Shown here: piece after piece, positions 11,674-20,300 of the stretch
Layout: each line of letters starts with the position of its first letter
Numbering within the stretch: position 1 is the stretch's first letter
Source: JAJDXO01 sp965221855
GTDB lineage: Bacteria > Pseudomonadota > Alphaproteobacteria > Rhodospirillales > UBA2165
Direction of reading: 5' to 3'
DNA length: 64,000 nucleotides
Assembly: GCA_965221855.1 (NCBI GenBank)
Contig: CBDCSV010000006.1
Span: forward strand, 673,406-737,405
Made by a program: the position numbers and the translations under genes
Notes under the pieces: model-generated
Databases searched by the model: none
The model's input: only the letters and a program-made list of their open reading frames with translations
Told to the model about the DNA's origin: nothing

Positions 11674-13089
11674 ATGACCTCCCCTTCCCTCGTCTGGTTC
11701 CGCCAGGACCTTCGCCTCGCCGACAACCCGGCCCTCCATGCCGCCGCCGCGCGGGGTCCGGTGATCCCGGTCTACATTCTGGACACCGTCCGCACCCGGC
11801 CGTTGGGGGGCGCGAGCAAATGGTGGCTGCACCATTCCCTGCGGTCCCTGGAGAACAGCCTGGGCGGCCTGGTCTTCCGGCGCGGCGATCCGGTCCATCT
11901 GCTGCCCGAATTGTGCGGGGCGGCGAATGCGGAGGCGGTTTTCTGGAACCGCTGCTACGAGCCGGACGCCATCGCCCGGGACAGGGAAATCGAGCGGGTG
12001 CTGAAGGAGGCCGGCATCGCCGCCGAGAGCTTCAACGGCCGGCTGCTGAACGAACCCTGGGAGGTCCTGACCGGGACCGGCGGTCCCTACAAGGTCTACA
12101 CCCCCTATTGGCGGGCGGCGGCGGTCCGGGCGGCGGCCGATCCTCTCCCTGTGCCCAAATTCCGGCTTGCCGATCCCCTGCCGGCCGGAGACCGGCTCGA
12201 CGGCTGGGCGCTCGGACCGGCGAAACCGGACTGGGCGGCGGATTGGACGGATTTCTGGCCGCCGGGAGAGGCCGGGGCGCGGGCGAGGCTCGAGGACTTC
12301 ATCGAAAACGGCCTCGACGGATACGCCGAATTGCGCGACCGGCCCGGCCCGGAGACCACGTCCCGGCTGTCGCCGCACCTCCACTTCGGCGAAATTTCGC
12401 CCCGCCAGGTCCGCGCCGCCGTCGGCGCCCGGCGGGCCACCGGCGACACGGAAAAATTTCTCGCCGAGGTGGGCTGGCGGGAGTTCGCCTATCATCTGCT
12501 CTACCATTTCCCCGCCCTGCCCGATGAAAACTGGAAACCGGCGTTCGACGTCTTCCCCTGGGCCAAGGACGAGGGCGCCCTTCGCGCCTGGCGGGAGGGC
12601 CGGACCGGCTACCCGCTGGTCGATGCCGGCATGCGCGAGCTTTGGCGGACCGGATACATGCACAACCGGGTGCGGATGATCGCCGCCAGTTTCCTGACCA
12701 AGCACCTGCGTATCCACTGGAAACGGGGCGAGGAATGGTTCTGGGACACCCTCGTCGACGCCGACGCGGCAAACAACGCGGCGGGCTGGCAATGGGTCGC
12801 CGGCTCGGGCGCCGATGCGGCCCCCTATTTCCGCATCTTCAACCCCGTCGCCCAGGGCCGGAAGTTCGATCCCGGCGGCGAGTATGTCCGCCGTTGGTGC
12901 CCCGAGCTCGCCGGGCTCGAGGCGAGGTTCATTCACGCGCCCTTCGAGGCCCCGCCGGCCGTACTCGCCGCCGCCGGCATCACCCTCGGCGAGACCTACC
13001 CCCGCCCCATGGTCGATCACCGCGCCGCCCGGGCCGCCGCGCTCGAGGGGTACGAGGCGGTGAAGGAAGCGGCCAGGGCGGCGGACTGA
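11674..13089 (+). CDS. phrB: Deoxyribodipyrimidine photolyase
   Basis: Blue-light photolyase of the cryptochrome/photolyase family. It repairs cyclobutane pyrimidine dimers using FAD plus an antenna cofactor. Length is 471 residues, as in class I CPD photolyases. The N-terminal Rossmann-like antenna domain begins SLVWFRQDLRLADNPAL. The FAD-binding helical domain contains TSRLSPHLHFGEISPRQV, WREFAYHLLYHFP, and the DNA/FAD signature TGYPLVDAGMRELWRTGYMHNRVRM, followed by WKRGEEWFWDTLVDADAANNAAGWQWVAG. All hallmark segments are intact. It is transcribed divergently from the small secreted protein gene, with about 80 bp between them. Confidence 0.96.
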   Translation: MTSPSLVWFRQDLRLADNPALHAAAARGPVIPVYILDTVRTRPLGGASKWWLHHSLRSLENSLGGLVFRRGDPVHLLPELCGAANAEAVFWNRCYEPDAIARDREIERVLKEAGIAAESFNGRLLNEPWEVLTGTGGPYKVYTPYWRAAAVRAAADPLPVPKFRLADPLPAGDRLDGWALGPAKPDWAADWTDFWPPGEAGARARLEDFIENGLDGYAELRDRPGPETTSRLSPHLHFGEISPRQVRAAVGARRATGDTEKFLAEVGWREFAYHLLYHFPALPDENWKPAFDVFPWAKDEGALRAWREGRTGYPLVDAGMRELWRTGYMHNRVRMIAASFLTKHLRIHWKRGEEWFWDTLVDADAANNAAGWQWVAGSGADAAPYFRIFNPVAQGRKFDPGGEYVRRWCPELAGLEARFIHAPFEAPPAVLAAAGITLGETYPRPMVDHRAARAAALEGYEAVKEAARAAD

Positions 13090-13457
13090 CTGCTGAGCCA
13101 TGCAATTTTTGCATAGCTCCAAGTCATTGAAATCATTGAAATGGCAAAAAACGGCGTTTTCGGCGTAATAGTCATTCATGGACATTAATAGTCATTTAGT
13201 GTCATCCTTTTCGGGGGTACCTCCCATTTGGCACGTACAAACTTGCATAGCTCGTCGGCCAACAGGAAACGCCGCCCGGATGGGGCGGCGTCGTCACAAT
13301 AGATAGCCCGTGAGACAGCGGGCGCAAGAGTCCGCTGCCATTCACTCCGACAAATGCCGGACAAGGAACAGGTTTCCATTGATGTCCCTCCCCATCGCCA
13401 TGAAACTGGCATCATCCGTTTGAAGAAGACCGGCTTTGGTCCCGGGGGGAAGACGTC
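13090..13457. other. Gap between photolyase and ASST-like gene, with short repeats
   Basis: No convincing gene in this 368-bp stretch. It is more AT-rich than its surroundings in its first 120 bp. Visible structure: a palindrome ATGCAATTTTTGCAT at 13100-13114; the 11-mer TTGCATAGCTC twice (13109-13119 and 13243-13253); the 11-mer TAATAGTCATT twice, 20 bp apart (13166-13176, 13186-13196); and a GC hairpin CGCCGCCC...GGGGCGGCG near 13271-13290. Minus-strand translation gives short open pieces (for example around AIYCDDAAPSGRRFLLADELC) that could be a gene remnant, but nothing is recognised. Confidence 0.4.
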
Positions 13458-14546
13458 ATGCGCTATCACAAGTTCGGCCTGCTCGAACACGATGCCGCCC
13501 GGGCCACGCCCGGCTACACCATCTTCACGCCGATCCCGGCGGGATGCCACACCACCTACCTGCTCGACATGGAAGGCGACGTGGTGCACGAATGGGACGT
13601 GACGGGCTTGCGGACCGGCTATTCCAAGCTGCTTCCCAACGGCAATCTGCTGACCGCCCTCCGGGCCGATCTGGACGCCCCCGCCGGCCGCGAGGAGGCG
13701 CGGGTCATCCGCGAGCTCGACTGGGACGGCAAGGCTGTCTGGGAGTGCGACGCGCCGGCCCAGCACCATGATTTTCACCGATTGGCCAACGGCAACACGG
13801 CCTTCATCGGTTTCGAGCGGTTCCGGCCCGATTCCATCGACCGGCTGCGGGGCGGCATTCCCGGCACCGAGATGGCCGACGGCGGCGTGCTCGGCGACTA
13901 TATCCGCGAGGTCGACGCCGATGGCGAAACGGCCTGGGAGTGGCACGCCCAGGACGACATGGAGATCGAGGACTACCCCATATTCTCGCTCAATGTCCGC
14001 GAAGAGTTCTCCCACGCCAACTCGCTTTTCCCGCTGCCCAACGGGGACTACCTGGTCAGTTTCCGGCGCAACAGCTGGATCTTCATTATCGACCGTGAGA
14101 CCAGGAAGGTCCGGTGGCGGAAAAACGATTACGGCTGGGGCGGCCAGCACGACGCCCAGATGCTGGACAACGGAAACATCCTGTTCTTCGCCAACGGGCA
14201 GTTCGGCGACAACACGTCGCACTGCTCGCGGGTGATCGAACTCGATCCCGAAACCGGCGAAGAGGAATGGGTCTATCAGGGCGATCCGCCGTGGACCTTC
14301 TACAGTCCGCACATCAGCGGCGCCCAACGTCTGTGGAGCGGCAACACGCTGATCTGCGAGGGACTTTGGGAACGGATATTCGAGGTGACGCCCGAAGGAG
14401 ACGTCGTCTGGGAGTATATCTCGTCTCATTTCGGTCCCTGCGGACCGCCGCACAACCTCGATCCGGCGGACATCGGCAATTGGGTCTTCCGCGCCTACCG
14501 GTACGCCCCGGACTCCCCGGAAATCGGCGGGCGCCTGCCCGGTTAA
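13458..14546 (+). CDS. Arylsulfotransferase (ASST)-like beta-propeller protein
   Basis: A 362-residue protein of the arylsulfotransferase-type beta-propeller family. Evidence is the recurring blade pattern: a strand, then LPNGNLL, LANGNTAF, LPNGDYLV, LDNGNILFFANG and a W/GN turn, with paired D-G-(E/K)-x-V-W-E units (DWDGKAVWE, DADGETAWEW, TPEGDVVWEY). GGQHDAQMLDNGNILFF matches the strongest block of the family. I see no signal peptide or lipobox, so this copy would be cytoplasmic, unlike periplasmic AssT; sulfotransferase activity is therefore not assured. The ATG at 13458 is preceded by a G-rich stretch (GGGGGGAAGACGTC). A possible hairpin terminator follows. Confidence 0.8.
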   Translation: MRYHKFGLLEHDAARATPGYTIFTPIPAGCHTTYLLDMEGDVVHEWDVTGLRTGYSKLLPNGNLLTALRADLDAPAGREEARVIRELDWDGKAVWECDAPAQHHDFHRLANGNTAFIGFERFRPDSIDRLRGGIPGTEMADGGVLGDYIREVDADGETAWEWHAQDDMEIEDYPIFSLNVREEFSHANSLFPLPNGDYLVSFRRNSWIFIIDRETRKVRWRKNDYGWGGQHDAQMLDNGNILFFANGQFGDNTSHCSRVIELDPETGEEEWVYQGDPPWTFYSPHISGAQRLWSGNTLICEGLWERIFEVTPEGDVVWEYISSHFGPCGPPHNLDPADIGNWVFRAYRYAPDSPEIGGRLPG

Positions 14547-14581
14547 CCCACAGCGATGACGGTCGGGTGAGTTGATCGTTT

Positions 14582-14611
14582 CGGGGATGATTCCTGTTGC
14601 AATCCCCGTTT
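14582..14611 (+). terminator. Possible hairpin terminator after the ASST-like gene
   Basis: Inverted repeat CGGGGAT (14582-14588) and ATCCCCG (14602-14608) with a 13-nt loop, followed by TTTCT. The stem is 7 bp and the U tract weak, so this is a modest candidate for ending transcription from the upstream gene before katG. Confidence 0.4.
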
Positions 14612-14645
14612 CTGGAATTATTGTAAATTACCTGATAGACGTTTG

Positions 14646-14668
14646 GTTCATATAACTAATACATGAAC
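14646..14668. promoter_or_regulatory. Palindrome upstream of katG, candidate operator
   Basis: A 23-bp inverted repeat: half sites GTTCATATA and TACATGAAC (reverse complement GTTCATGTA, 8 of 9 matching) around a 5-bp centre ACTAA. It ends 41 bp before the katG ATG, in an AT-rich window otherwise unusual here. The position fits a repressor or activator site controlling katG. It matches no regulator box I can name with confidence. Confidence 0.45.
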
Positions 14669-14709
14669 AAATCGAACGCCTGGTTTGTAAAGCTGCAAAG
14701 GAGATCAAC

Positions 14710-16875
14710 ATGGACGGAAACGATGGCGCGGCCGGCAAATGCCCGGTCATGCACGGCGGGATCACAAGCATCCAATCCTCGGTCACCGAGTGGTGGCCCA
14801 AAACGCTGAATCTCGACATCCTCCATCAGCACGACACCAAGACCGAACCCATGGGTCCGGACTTCGATTACCGTGAGGAAGTCAAAACCCTCGATTTCGG
14901 CGCGCTCAAGAAGGATCTCCAGGCCCTGATGACCGACAGCCGGGACTGGTGGCCGGCGGACTGGGGTCACTATGGCGGGTTGATGATCCGCATGACCTGG
15001 CATGCCGCGGGCACCTACCGCACCGCGGACGGGCGCGGCGGCGCCGGAACCGGCAACCTGCGGTTCGCGCCCCTGAATTCCTGGCCCGACAATGTAAGCC
15101 TCGACAAGGCGCGCCGGCTGCTGTGGCCGATCAAGAAGAAGTACGGCAACAAGCTGAGCTGGGCCGACCTGATCGCCTACGCGGGCACCATCGCCTACGA
15201 GTCCATGGGGCTCAAGACCTTCGGCTTCGGCTTCGGCCGGCCGGATATCTGGCACCCCGAGAAGGACACCTATTGGGGCTCGGAGAAGGAATGGCTCGGA
15301 CGCGGCCGCTACGACGACGACGGTGACGCGCAATCGCTGGAAAACCCGCTGGCCGCGGTGCAGATGGGCCTCATCTACGTCAATCCGGAAGGCGTGAACG
15401 GCAATCCAGATCCCAGGAAGACGGCGCTGGAGGTCCGCGAAACCTTCGCCCGCATGGCGATGAACGACGAGGAAACCGTCGCGCTGACCGCGGGCGGCCA
15501 TACGGTCGGCAAGGCGCACGGCAACGGCGATGCGTCCATACTGGGTCCGGAACCCGAAGGCGCCGACATCGAGGATCAGGGTCTCGGCTGGCGCAATCCG
15601 GTCAGCCCGGGCGTCGGCCGCCACACCGTGAGCAGCGGGGTCGAGGGCGCCTGGACGACCAATCCCACCCAGTGGGACAACGGCTACTTCGAGATGCTGC
15701 TGAACCACGAATGGGAACTCACCAAGAGCCCGGCCGGCGCCAACCAGTGGGCGCCCGTCGACATCAAAGACGAGGACAAGCCGGTCGATGTCGAGGATTC
15801 GTCCATCAGGTGCATGCCGGTGATGACCGACGCCGATATGGCCATGCGCGAGGACCCCATCTACCGGGAAATCTCAGAGCGCTTCTACAAGGACCCCGGC
15901 TATTTCTCCGAAACCTTCGCCCGCGCGTGGTTCAAGCTGACCCACCGGGACATGGGGCCCAGGGCCCGCTATATCGGCCCGGACGTGCCGGATGAGGACC
16001 TGATTTGGCAGGACCCGATCCCGGCCGGCGGTACGGACTACGACGTGGACGCCGTGAAGGCGAAGATCGCCTCCAGCGGTCTCTCGGTCGCGGAGATGGT
16101 CTCGACCGCCTGGGACAGCGCCCGCACCTTCCGCGGCTCCGACATCCGGGGCGGCGCGAACGGCGCGCGGATTCGCCTGGCGCCGCAGAAGGACTGGGAA
16201 GGCAACGAGCCGGAGCGCCTCGCCCGCGTGCTGGCGGCCCTCGGGCCCATCGCCGAGGAAGCCGGCGCCAGCATCGCCGATGTGATCGTGCTGGCGGGCA
16301 ACGTGGGCGTGGAGCAGGCGGCGAAGGCGGCGGGTGTCGACGTCGAGGTGCCGTTCACGCCCGGCCGGGGCGACGCGACGGACGAGGCGACGGACGCGGA
16401 CTCCTTCGAGCCCCTGGAGCCGATCCATGACGGCTACCGCAACTGGCTGAAGGAGAGCTATGCCGTCAGCGCGGAAGAGCTGATGCTCGACCGCACCCAG
16501 CTGATGGGCCTGACCGCCCATGAGATGACGGTGCTGGTCGGCGGCATGCGGGCCCTCGGCGCCAACCACGGCGGGACCAAGCACGGTGTGCTGACCGACC
16601 GGGAAGGCGCCTTGACCACCGACTTCTTCGTCAACCTCACCGACATGGCCTACAGCTGGAAACCGGCCGGCGAAAATCTCTATGAGATCGTCGACCGGGG
16701 GACGGACACGGTGAAGTGGACCGCGACCCGGGTGGATCTGGTGTTCGGATCCAACTCGATCCTCAGGGCCTATGCCGAACTCTACGCCCAGGACGACAAC
16801 GGGGAGAAGTTCGTACACGACTTCGTTGCCGCCTGGACCAAGGTGATGAACGCGGATCGTTTCGATCTGAACTAG
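14710..16875 (+). CDS. katG: Catalase-peroxidase
   Basis: Bifunctional haem catalase-peroxidase that removes hydrogen peroxide; 721 residues, full length, with the usual N- and C-terminal peroxidase-fold halves. Active-site residues: Arg94, Trp97 and His98 (distal) in MIRMTWHAAGTYR; Tyr223 in GLIYVNPEGVNG; Met249 in ARMAMNDEET; proximal His264 in TAGGHTVGKAHG. Trp97, Tyr223 and Met249 would form the covalent Met-Tyr-Trp adduct needed for catalase activity. The ATG at 14710 has AAAGGAGATCAAC upstream. The stop TAG is formed by a TA target dinucleotide plus the first G of the inserted IS element, so the protein end is unaltered. An upstream palindrome suggests regulation. Confidence 0.98.
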   Translation: MDGNDGAAGKCPVMHGGITSIQSSVTEWWPKTLNLDILHQHDTKTEPMGPDFDYREEVKTLDFGALKKDLQALMTDSRDWWPADWGHYGGLMIRMTWHAAGTYRTADGRGGAGTGNLRFAPLNSWPDNVSLDKARRLLWPIKKKYGNKLSWADLIAYAGTIAYESMGLKTFGFGFGRPDIWHPEKDTYWGSEKEWLGRGRYDDDGDAQSLENPLAAVQMGLIYVNPEGVNGNPDPRKTALEVRETFARMAMNDEETVALTAGGHTVGKAHGNGDASILGPEPEGADIEDQGLGWRNPVSPGVGRHTVSSGVEGAWTTNPTQWDNGYFEMLLNHEWELTKSPAGANQWAPVDIKDEDKPVDVEDSSIRCMPVMTDADMAMREDPIYREISERFYKDPGYFSETFARAWFKLTHRDMGPRARYIGPDVPDEDLIWQDPIPAGGTDYDVDAVKAKIASSGLSVAEMVSTAWDSARTFRGSDIRGGANGARIRLAPQKDWEGNEPERLARVLAALGPIAEEAGASIADVIVLAGNVGVEQAAKAAGVDVEVPFTPGRGDATDEATDADSFEPLEPIHDGYRNWLKESYAVSAEELMLDRTQLMGLTAHEMTVLVGGMRALGANHGGTKHGVLTDREGALTTDFFVNLTDMAYSWKPAGENLYEIVDRGTDTVKWTATRVDLVFGSNSILRAYAELYAQDDNGEKFVHDFVAAWTKVMNADRFDLN

Positions 16876-17924
16876 AGCGTATTTGAGATTGATTGAATCA
16901 TTTTAGGGATTCCCAAGTATGGGCGAACCATGATTCAAGATGGATGCTGGGCAAGGAGGCCAGCATTCATGGCGAGACCTTATTCGATTGATTTGCGAGA
17001 GCGTGTTGTTTTGGCGGTTTTGGCGGGGGAGAGTTGCCGCGCTGTAGCGGCTCGGTTTGGGGTTGCGGTTTCGAGCGTGGTTAAGTGGTCGCAGCGCTAC
17101 CGGCGGACGGGGAGTGTTGCGCCCGGCAAGATGGGCGGTCACCGCCGCCGGGTTCTTGAGCCCCATCGGGAGTTCATTGTCGGCCGGATCGACCAGGAGC
17201 CGCATCTGACGCTGCATCGGTTGAGAGACGAGTTGGCCGCTCGGGGTGTCAGGGTATCCCACAGCACGGTATGGCTGTTTCTGCGCCGTGAAGGGCTGCG
17301 CTTTAAAAAAAACCCTGTTCGCCGTTGAACGGGCGCGCGCGGACATCGCCCGCCATCGCAGGCGCTGGAAGGCGTGGCAGGCAAAGCTTGATCCCGAACG
17401 GCTGGTATTCATTGATGAAACCTGGATCCGGACCAATATGGCCCCGCTGCGCGGCTGGGGGCCGAAAGGGGAGCGGGTCCGCGGCTTTGCCCCCCATGGG
17501 CGGTGGCACACCCTGACCTTCATCGGCGCGCTGCGCTGCGACCGGTTCACCGCGCCCTGCGTCTTCGACGGCCCCATCAATGGCGTGTGCTTCCGCGCCT
17601 ACGTCGAGCAGCTGCTCGTGCCGACCCTGGTGCCCGGCGACATCGTCATCATGGACAATCTCGGCAGCCACAAGTCAAAAGCCGTGCGAAACGCCATCCG
17701 TGCCGCCGGAGCCAAGCTGTGGCTCCTGCCCAAATATTCCCCCGACCTCAATCCCATCGAGCAGACCTTTGCCCAAATCAAGCACTGGATGAGAAACGCC
17801 CAGAAGCGGGAGATCGACGACTTATGGCGCCATCTCGGGAGCCTCATCGACACCATCGAGCCACAGCAATGCGCCAACTACTTCAAAAACGCAGGATACG
17901 CTTCCGTCAAAATATGAAACGCTC
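16875..17924 (+). mobile_element. IS630-family insertion sequence, element A copy 2
   Basis: Same 1,050-bp element as at 5392-6441, same orientation, flanked by TA at 16873-16874 and 17925-17926. The left TA is part of the katG stop codon, and the first base of the element (G) completes TAG. The right end lies 7 bp from the stop of glnK, so this copy occupies a convergent gap without damaging either gene. The encoded proteins are identical to those of copy 1, indicating recent transposition. Confidence 0.95.
16969..17917 (+). CDS. IS630-family transposase, two frames joined at an A8 run (element A copy 2)
   Basis: Identical in arrangement and protein sequence to the copy in element A copy 1. 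The HTH-containing frame runs 16969-17328, and the DDE frame (FIDETW, IMDNLGSHK, YSPDLNPIEQ) ends at 17917, one base out of register. Both overlap at the run of eight A at 17305-17312. A one-base deletion in the transcript at this run gives a 315-residue transposase. Confidence 0.85.
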
Positions 17925-17931
17925 TAGGGCG

Positions 17932-18270
17932 TCAGAGAGCTTCGGGGCCGGTCTCGCCGGTCCGGATGCGGACCGCCTCGTTCAGCTCGTAGACGAAGAT
18001 CTTGCCGTCGCCGATGCTTTCGGAGTTGGCGGTATCGCGGATGGTCGAAACCACCTGATCCGCCAGCCCGTCATCGACCGCGATCTCGATCTTGGTCTTG
18101 GGCACGAAGTTGATGGCGTATTCGGCGCCGCGGTAGATCTCGGTATGCCCCTTCTGGCGTCCGAAGCCGGAGACCTCGCTCGCCGTCAGGCCCTGCACGC
18201 CGATCCCGGTGAGCGCCTCGCGCACCGCATCCAGCTTGGCCGGTTTGATCACTGCCACTACGTACTTCAT
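17932..18270 (-). CDS. glnK: Nitrogen regulatory protein PII (GlnK type)
   Basis: Small trimeric PII signal protein of 112 residues that binds ATP/ADP and 2-oxoglutarate and gates the AmtB channel. Tyr51 in the T-loop (RGAEYAINF) is the usual uridylylation site. Other PII blocks present: VIKPAKLDAVREAL at the start, GFGRQKGHTEIYRG before the T-loop, and IGDGKIFVYELNEAVRIRTGE at the C-terminal signature. The ATG at 18270 has AAGGTG upstream. It lies 57 bp downstream of amtB on the same strand, so it is GlnK by context. The gene order is amtB then glnK, the reverse of the common proteobacterial glnK-amtB. IS element A copy 2 abuts its 3' end. Confidence 0.95.
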   Translation of the reverse strand: MKYVVAVIKPAKLDAVREALTGIGVQGLTASEVSGFGRQKGHTEIYRGAEYAINFVPKTKIEIAVDDGLADQVVSTIRDTANSESIGDGKIFVYELNEAVRIRTGETGPEAL

Positions 18271-18327
18271 GGCTGCACCTTTGCGTTATCCAGTTGAATC
18301 ATAATGAGATAAGAGCCGCGCTCCCGT

Positions 18328-19656
18328 CTAGAGATCATAGCTCCGCTCCCCATGGGCCGTGATGTCGAGGCCTTCGGTCTCCTCCTCGGGCGTGGTCCGC
18401 AGCCCGACGGCCGCCTGCACGATCTTGAGGATGATGAAGCCGACGACGCCGGCCCAGATGACGGTGACGACCGTGCCGATCAGCTGGCCCATGAAGGCCG
18501 TGCCGATGGAATAATCGTCGCCGCCGCCGCCGCCGAGCCCGGGCGCCGCGAACACGCTGGTCAGCAGGATGCCGAGAACGCCGCCGACGCCGTGGACGGC
18601 GAACACGTCCAGGGAATCGTCGATCTTCCACATGCTCTTCACCACGCTGATGGCGTAGAAGCAGATGATCCCGGCAAGGAAGCCGAACACCAGCCCGCCG
18701 ATGGGCCCGACGAAGCCGGAGCCGGGGGTGATGGTCGCGAGGCCGGCGATGGCGCCGGTGGCGATGCCGACCAGGCTCGGCTTGCCGAACTTGATCCATT
18801 CGATGGCCACCCAGGTGAGGCACGCGGTCGCCGCCGAGATGTGGGTGACGGTGATCGCCATGCCGGCGGCGCCGTCGGCGGCCAACGCGCTGCCGCCGTT
18901 GAAGCCGAACCAGCCGACCCACAGCATGGCCGCGCCGATCATCACCAGCCCCGGATTGTGGGGCGGGCGCAACTCGTTGGGGAAGCCCCGCCTGGGGCCG
19001 AGGGCGGCCGCCAGGATCAGCGCCGCGACGCCGGCGTTGGCGTGAACCACGAGGCCGCCGGCGAAGTCCATGACCGCGACGCCCTTGAGGCTCTCGGAAA
19101 TCCAGCCGAGATCGGCGAGGATGCCGCCGCCCCAGATCCAGTGGGTGGAGGGGGCGTAGACGAAGATCAGCCACAGGGCCGAGAACAGAATGACGGCGGA
19201 GAACTTGATCCGCTCCACATAGGCGCCGACGATCAGCGCCGGGGTGATGACGGCGAAGGTCATCTGGAACATGAAGAACACGCTCTCCGGGATGGTGCCG
19301 GACAGTGCGTCCGTGCCGGCGCCGCGGAAAAACGCCTTGCCGAGGCCGCCCCACCACGCCGACGCGTCGCCGAACGCGATGGAGTAGGCCAGCACCAGCC
19401 ACAGCACCGACGAAACGCAGGTGATGGTGAAGCAGTGCATGAGCACCGACAGCACGTTCCGGGACTGCACCAGGCCGCCGTAGAACAGGGCGAGGCCCGG
19501 CATGGTCATGAACAGCACCAGGGCGGTCGCCGTGATGATCCAGGCGGTATCGCCGCCCGCAAGCTTGGCATCCTGCGCCAATGCGCCGTCCGCCGCGAAG
19601 ACAACCGCGCCCGCGGCCAAAACGGCCGGCAGCAGCGCTTTCGATTTGGGTAACAT
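18328..19656 (-). CDS. amtB: Ammonium transporter AmtB
   Basis: Inner-membrane ammonium channel of the Amt/Rh family, 442 residues. An N-terminal signal-like segment (ALLPAVLAAGAVVFAADGALAQ) precedes the 11 transmembrane helices, as in several mature Amt proteins. Family blocks: GLALFYGGLVQSRNVLSVLMHC, the pore segment DFAGGLVVHANAGVAALILA with the first pore His, and DSLDVFAVHGVGGVLGILL with the second. The GGAGGACCTCTGA before the ATG is a strong ribosome site. glnK follows directly, coupling transport to nitrogen status. A sigma-54 promoter candidate lies about 70 bp upstream, consistent with NtrC-dependent induction under nitrogen limitation. Confidence 0.97.
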   Translation of the reverse strand: MLPKSKALLPAVLAAGAVVFAADGALAQDAKLAGGDTAWIITATALVLFMTMPGLALFYGGLVQSRNVLSVLMHCFTITCVSSVLWLVLAYSIAFGDASAWWGGLGKAFFRGAGTDALSGTIPESVFFMFQMTFAVITPALIVGAYVERIKFSAVILFSALWLIFVYAPSTHWIWGGGILADLGWISESLKGVAVMDFAGGLVVHANAGVAALILAAALGPRRGFPNELRPPHNPGLVMIGAAMLWVGWFGFNGGSALAADGAAGMAITVTHISAATACLTWVAIEWIKFGKPSLVGIATGAIAGLATITPGSGFVGPIGGLVFGFLAGIICFYAISVVKSMWKIDDSLDVFAVHGVGGVLGILLTSVFAAPGLGGGGGDDYSIGTAFMGQLIGTVVTVIWAGVVGFIILKIVQAAVGLRTTPEEETEGLDITAHGERSYDL

Positions 19657-19726
19657 TCAGAGGTCCTCCAGATAGTCGCCCGCAAAAACATCCGTGGCCC
19701 GGATGACCTGCCACGCACAGGCCCTA

Positions 19727-19744
19727 TCCCAAGAACCGTGCCAA
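19727..19744 (-). promoter_or_regulatory. Sigma-54 promoter candidate for amtB-glnK
   Basis: On the minus strand the sequence reads TTGGCACGGTTCTTGGGA. The -24 element TTGGCACG matches the consensus exactly, and the -12 element TTGG sits at the required spacing (GG, 10 bases, G), differing only by G for C at the last key base. The predicted start lies about 60 bp before the amtB ATG. I did not find a clear NtrC enhancer pair upstream. Confidence 0.65.
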
Positions 19745-19799
19745 GTGGGTCCCGGGGGGCGTTTTCCTTTGTTTACAGACACTTAGGGTGACCGCTGCC

Positions 19800-20086
19800 G
19801 GCGCGGAACGGGGCCGGTTTTGCCTGATGATCGGGCAGGTGGCGGAAATTGGTCAGAAATTAGGCAGATTATTTCCTCTCTTCGAGTGGGAGAGGGGGAA
19901 ATTACCACGGAGATCACGGAGCGGATTCGAGTGCGGATACACCGCGTCCCCGGTGGTCGATCTGGTGAATATCCTGGATGCCCCGCCCAAAGCCGGTCCA
20001 GTGGGGCGGGGCATGACGCGTGGTGCTGAATCAAAGAAGCTCGTCATACCCCGGCGCCAGTCCGGGGTATCCAGATTTCCGATTCT
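19800..20086. other. Intergenic stretch upstream of amtB and ubiH-like gene
   Basis: No credible gene. It contains a short CCACGGAG...CACGGAG copy of the CCACAGAG repeat family (19903-19921) and a GC palindrome-like segment ATACCCCGGCGCCAGTCCGGGGTAT (20046-20070) that could form a hairpin of 8 bp (ATACCCCG/CGGGGTAT). Short open frames here have no domain signature. Confidence 0.45.
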
Positions 20087-20089
20087 TGA

Positions 20090-20156
20090 ACCACAGAGAC
20101 AATGAGACAGTGAGGAGTTAATCATTCCTCCTCTGTGATCTCTGTGTCTCTGTGGT
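20090..20156. repeat. CCACAGAG inverted repeat (imperfect hairpin)
   Basis: Left arm ACCACAGAGACAATGAGACAGTGAGGAG and right arm CTCCTCTGTGATCTCTGTGTCTCTGTGGT form a long imperfect hairpin around the centre TTAATCATTC. Related arms occur at 1370-1430 and 19903-19921. It is a dispersed extragenic palindrome without coding capacity. Confidence 0.7.
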
Positions 20157-20171
20157 GAAATCCTGTTTTCT

Positions 20172-20262
20172 TCACCCCCACCCTAACCCTCCCCCTTTCC
20201 AGCCTTCGTAGCCGAAGGCTGCTTCGGCGGAGTAGGCCAAGGGGGAGGGAATGGGAGGGGCG
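20172..20262. repeat. GC-rich CCCTCCCCCTT palindromic repeat
   Basis: Inverted repeat CCCTCCCCCTT (20187-20197) and AAGGGGGAGGG (20239-20249) enclosing an inner hairpin GCCTTCGTAGCCGAAGGC. It is a divergent member of the GC-rich repeat family found between genes elsewhere in this window. Confidence 0.55.
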
Positions 20263-20300
20263 GGCTGGACAATCCGGTCCCATGTGGCACAACCTGGGCC

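Noticed and set aside
11608..13185. Long upstream extension of the minus-strand small secreted protein frame
   Set aside because: It runs opposite photolyase; the signal peptide starting at 11592 marks the true N terminus.
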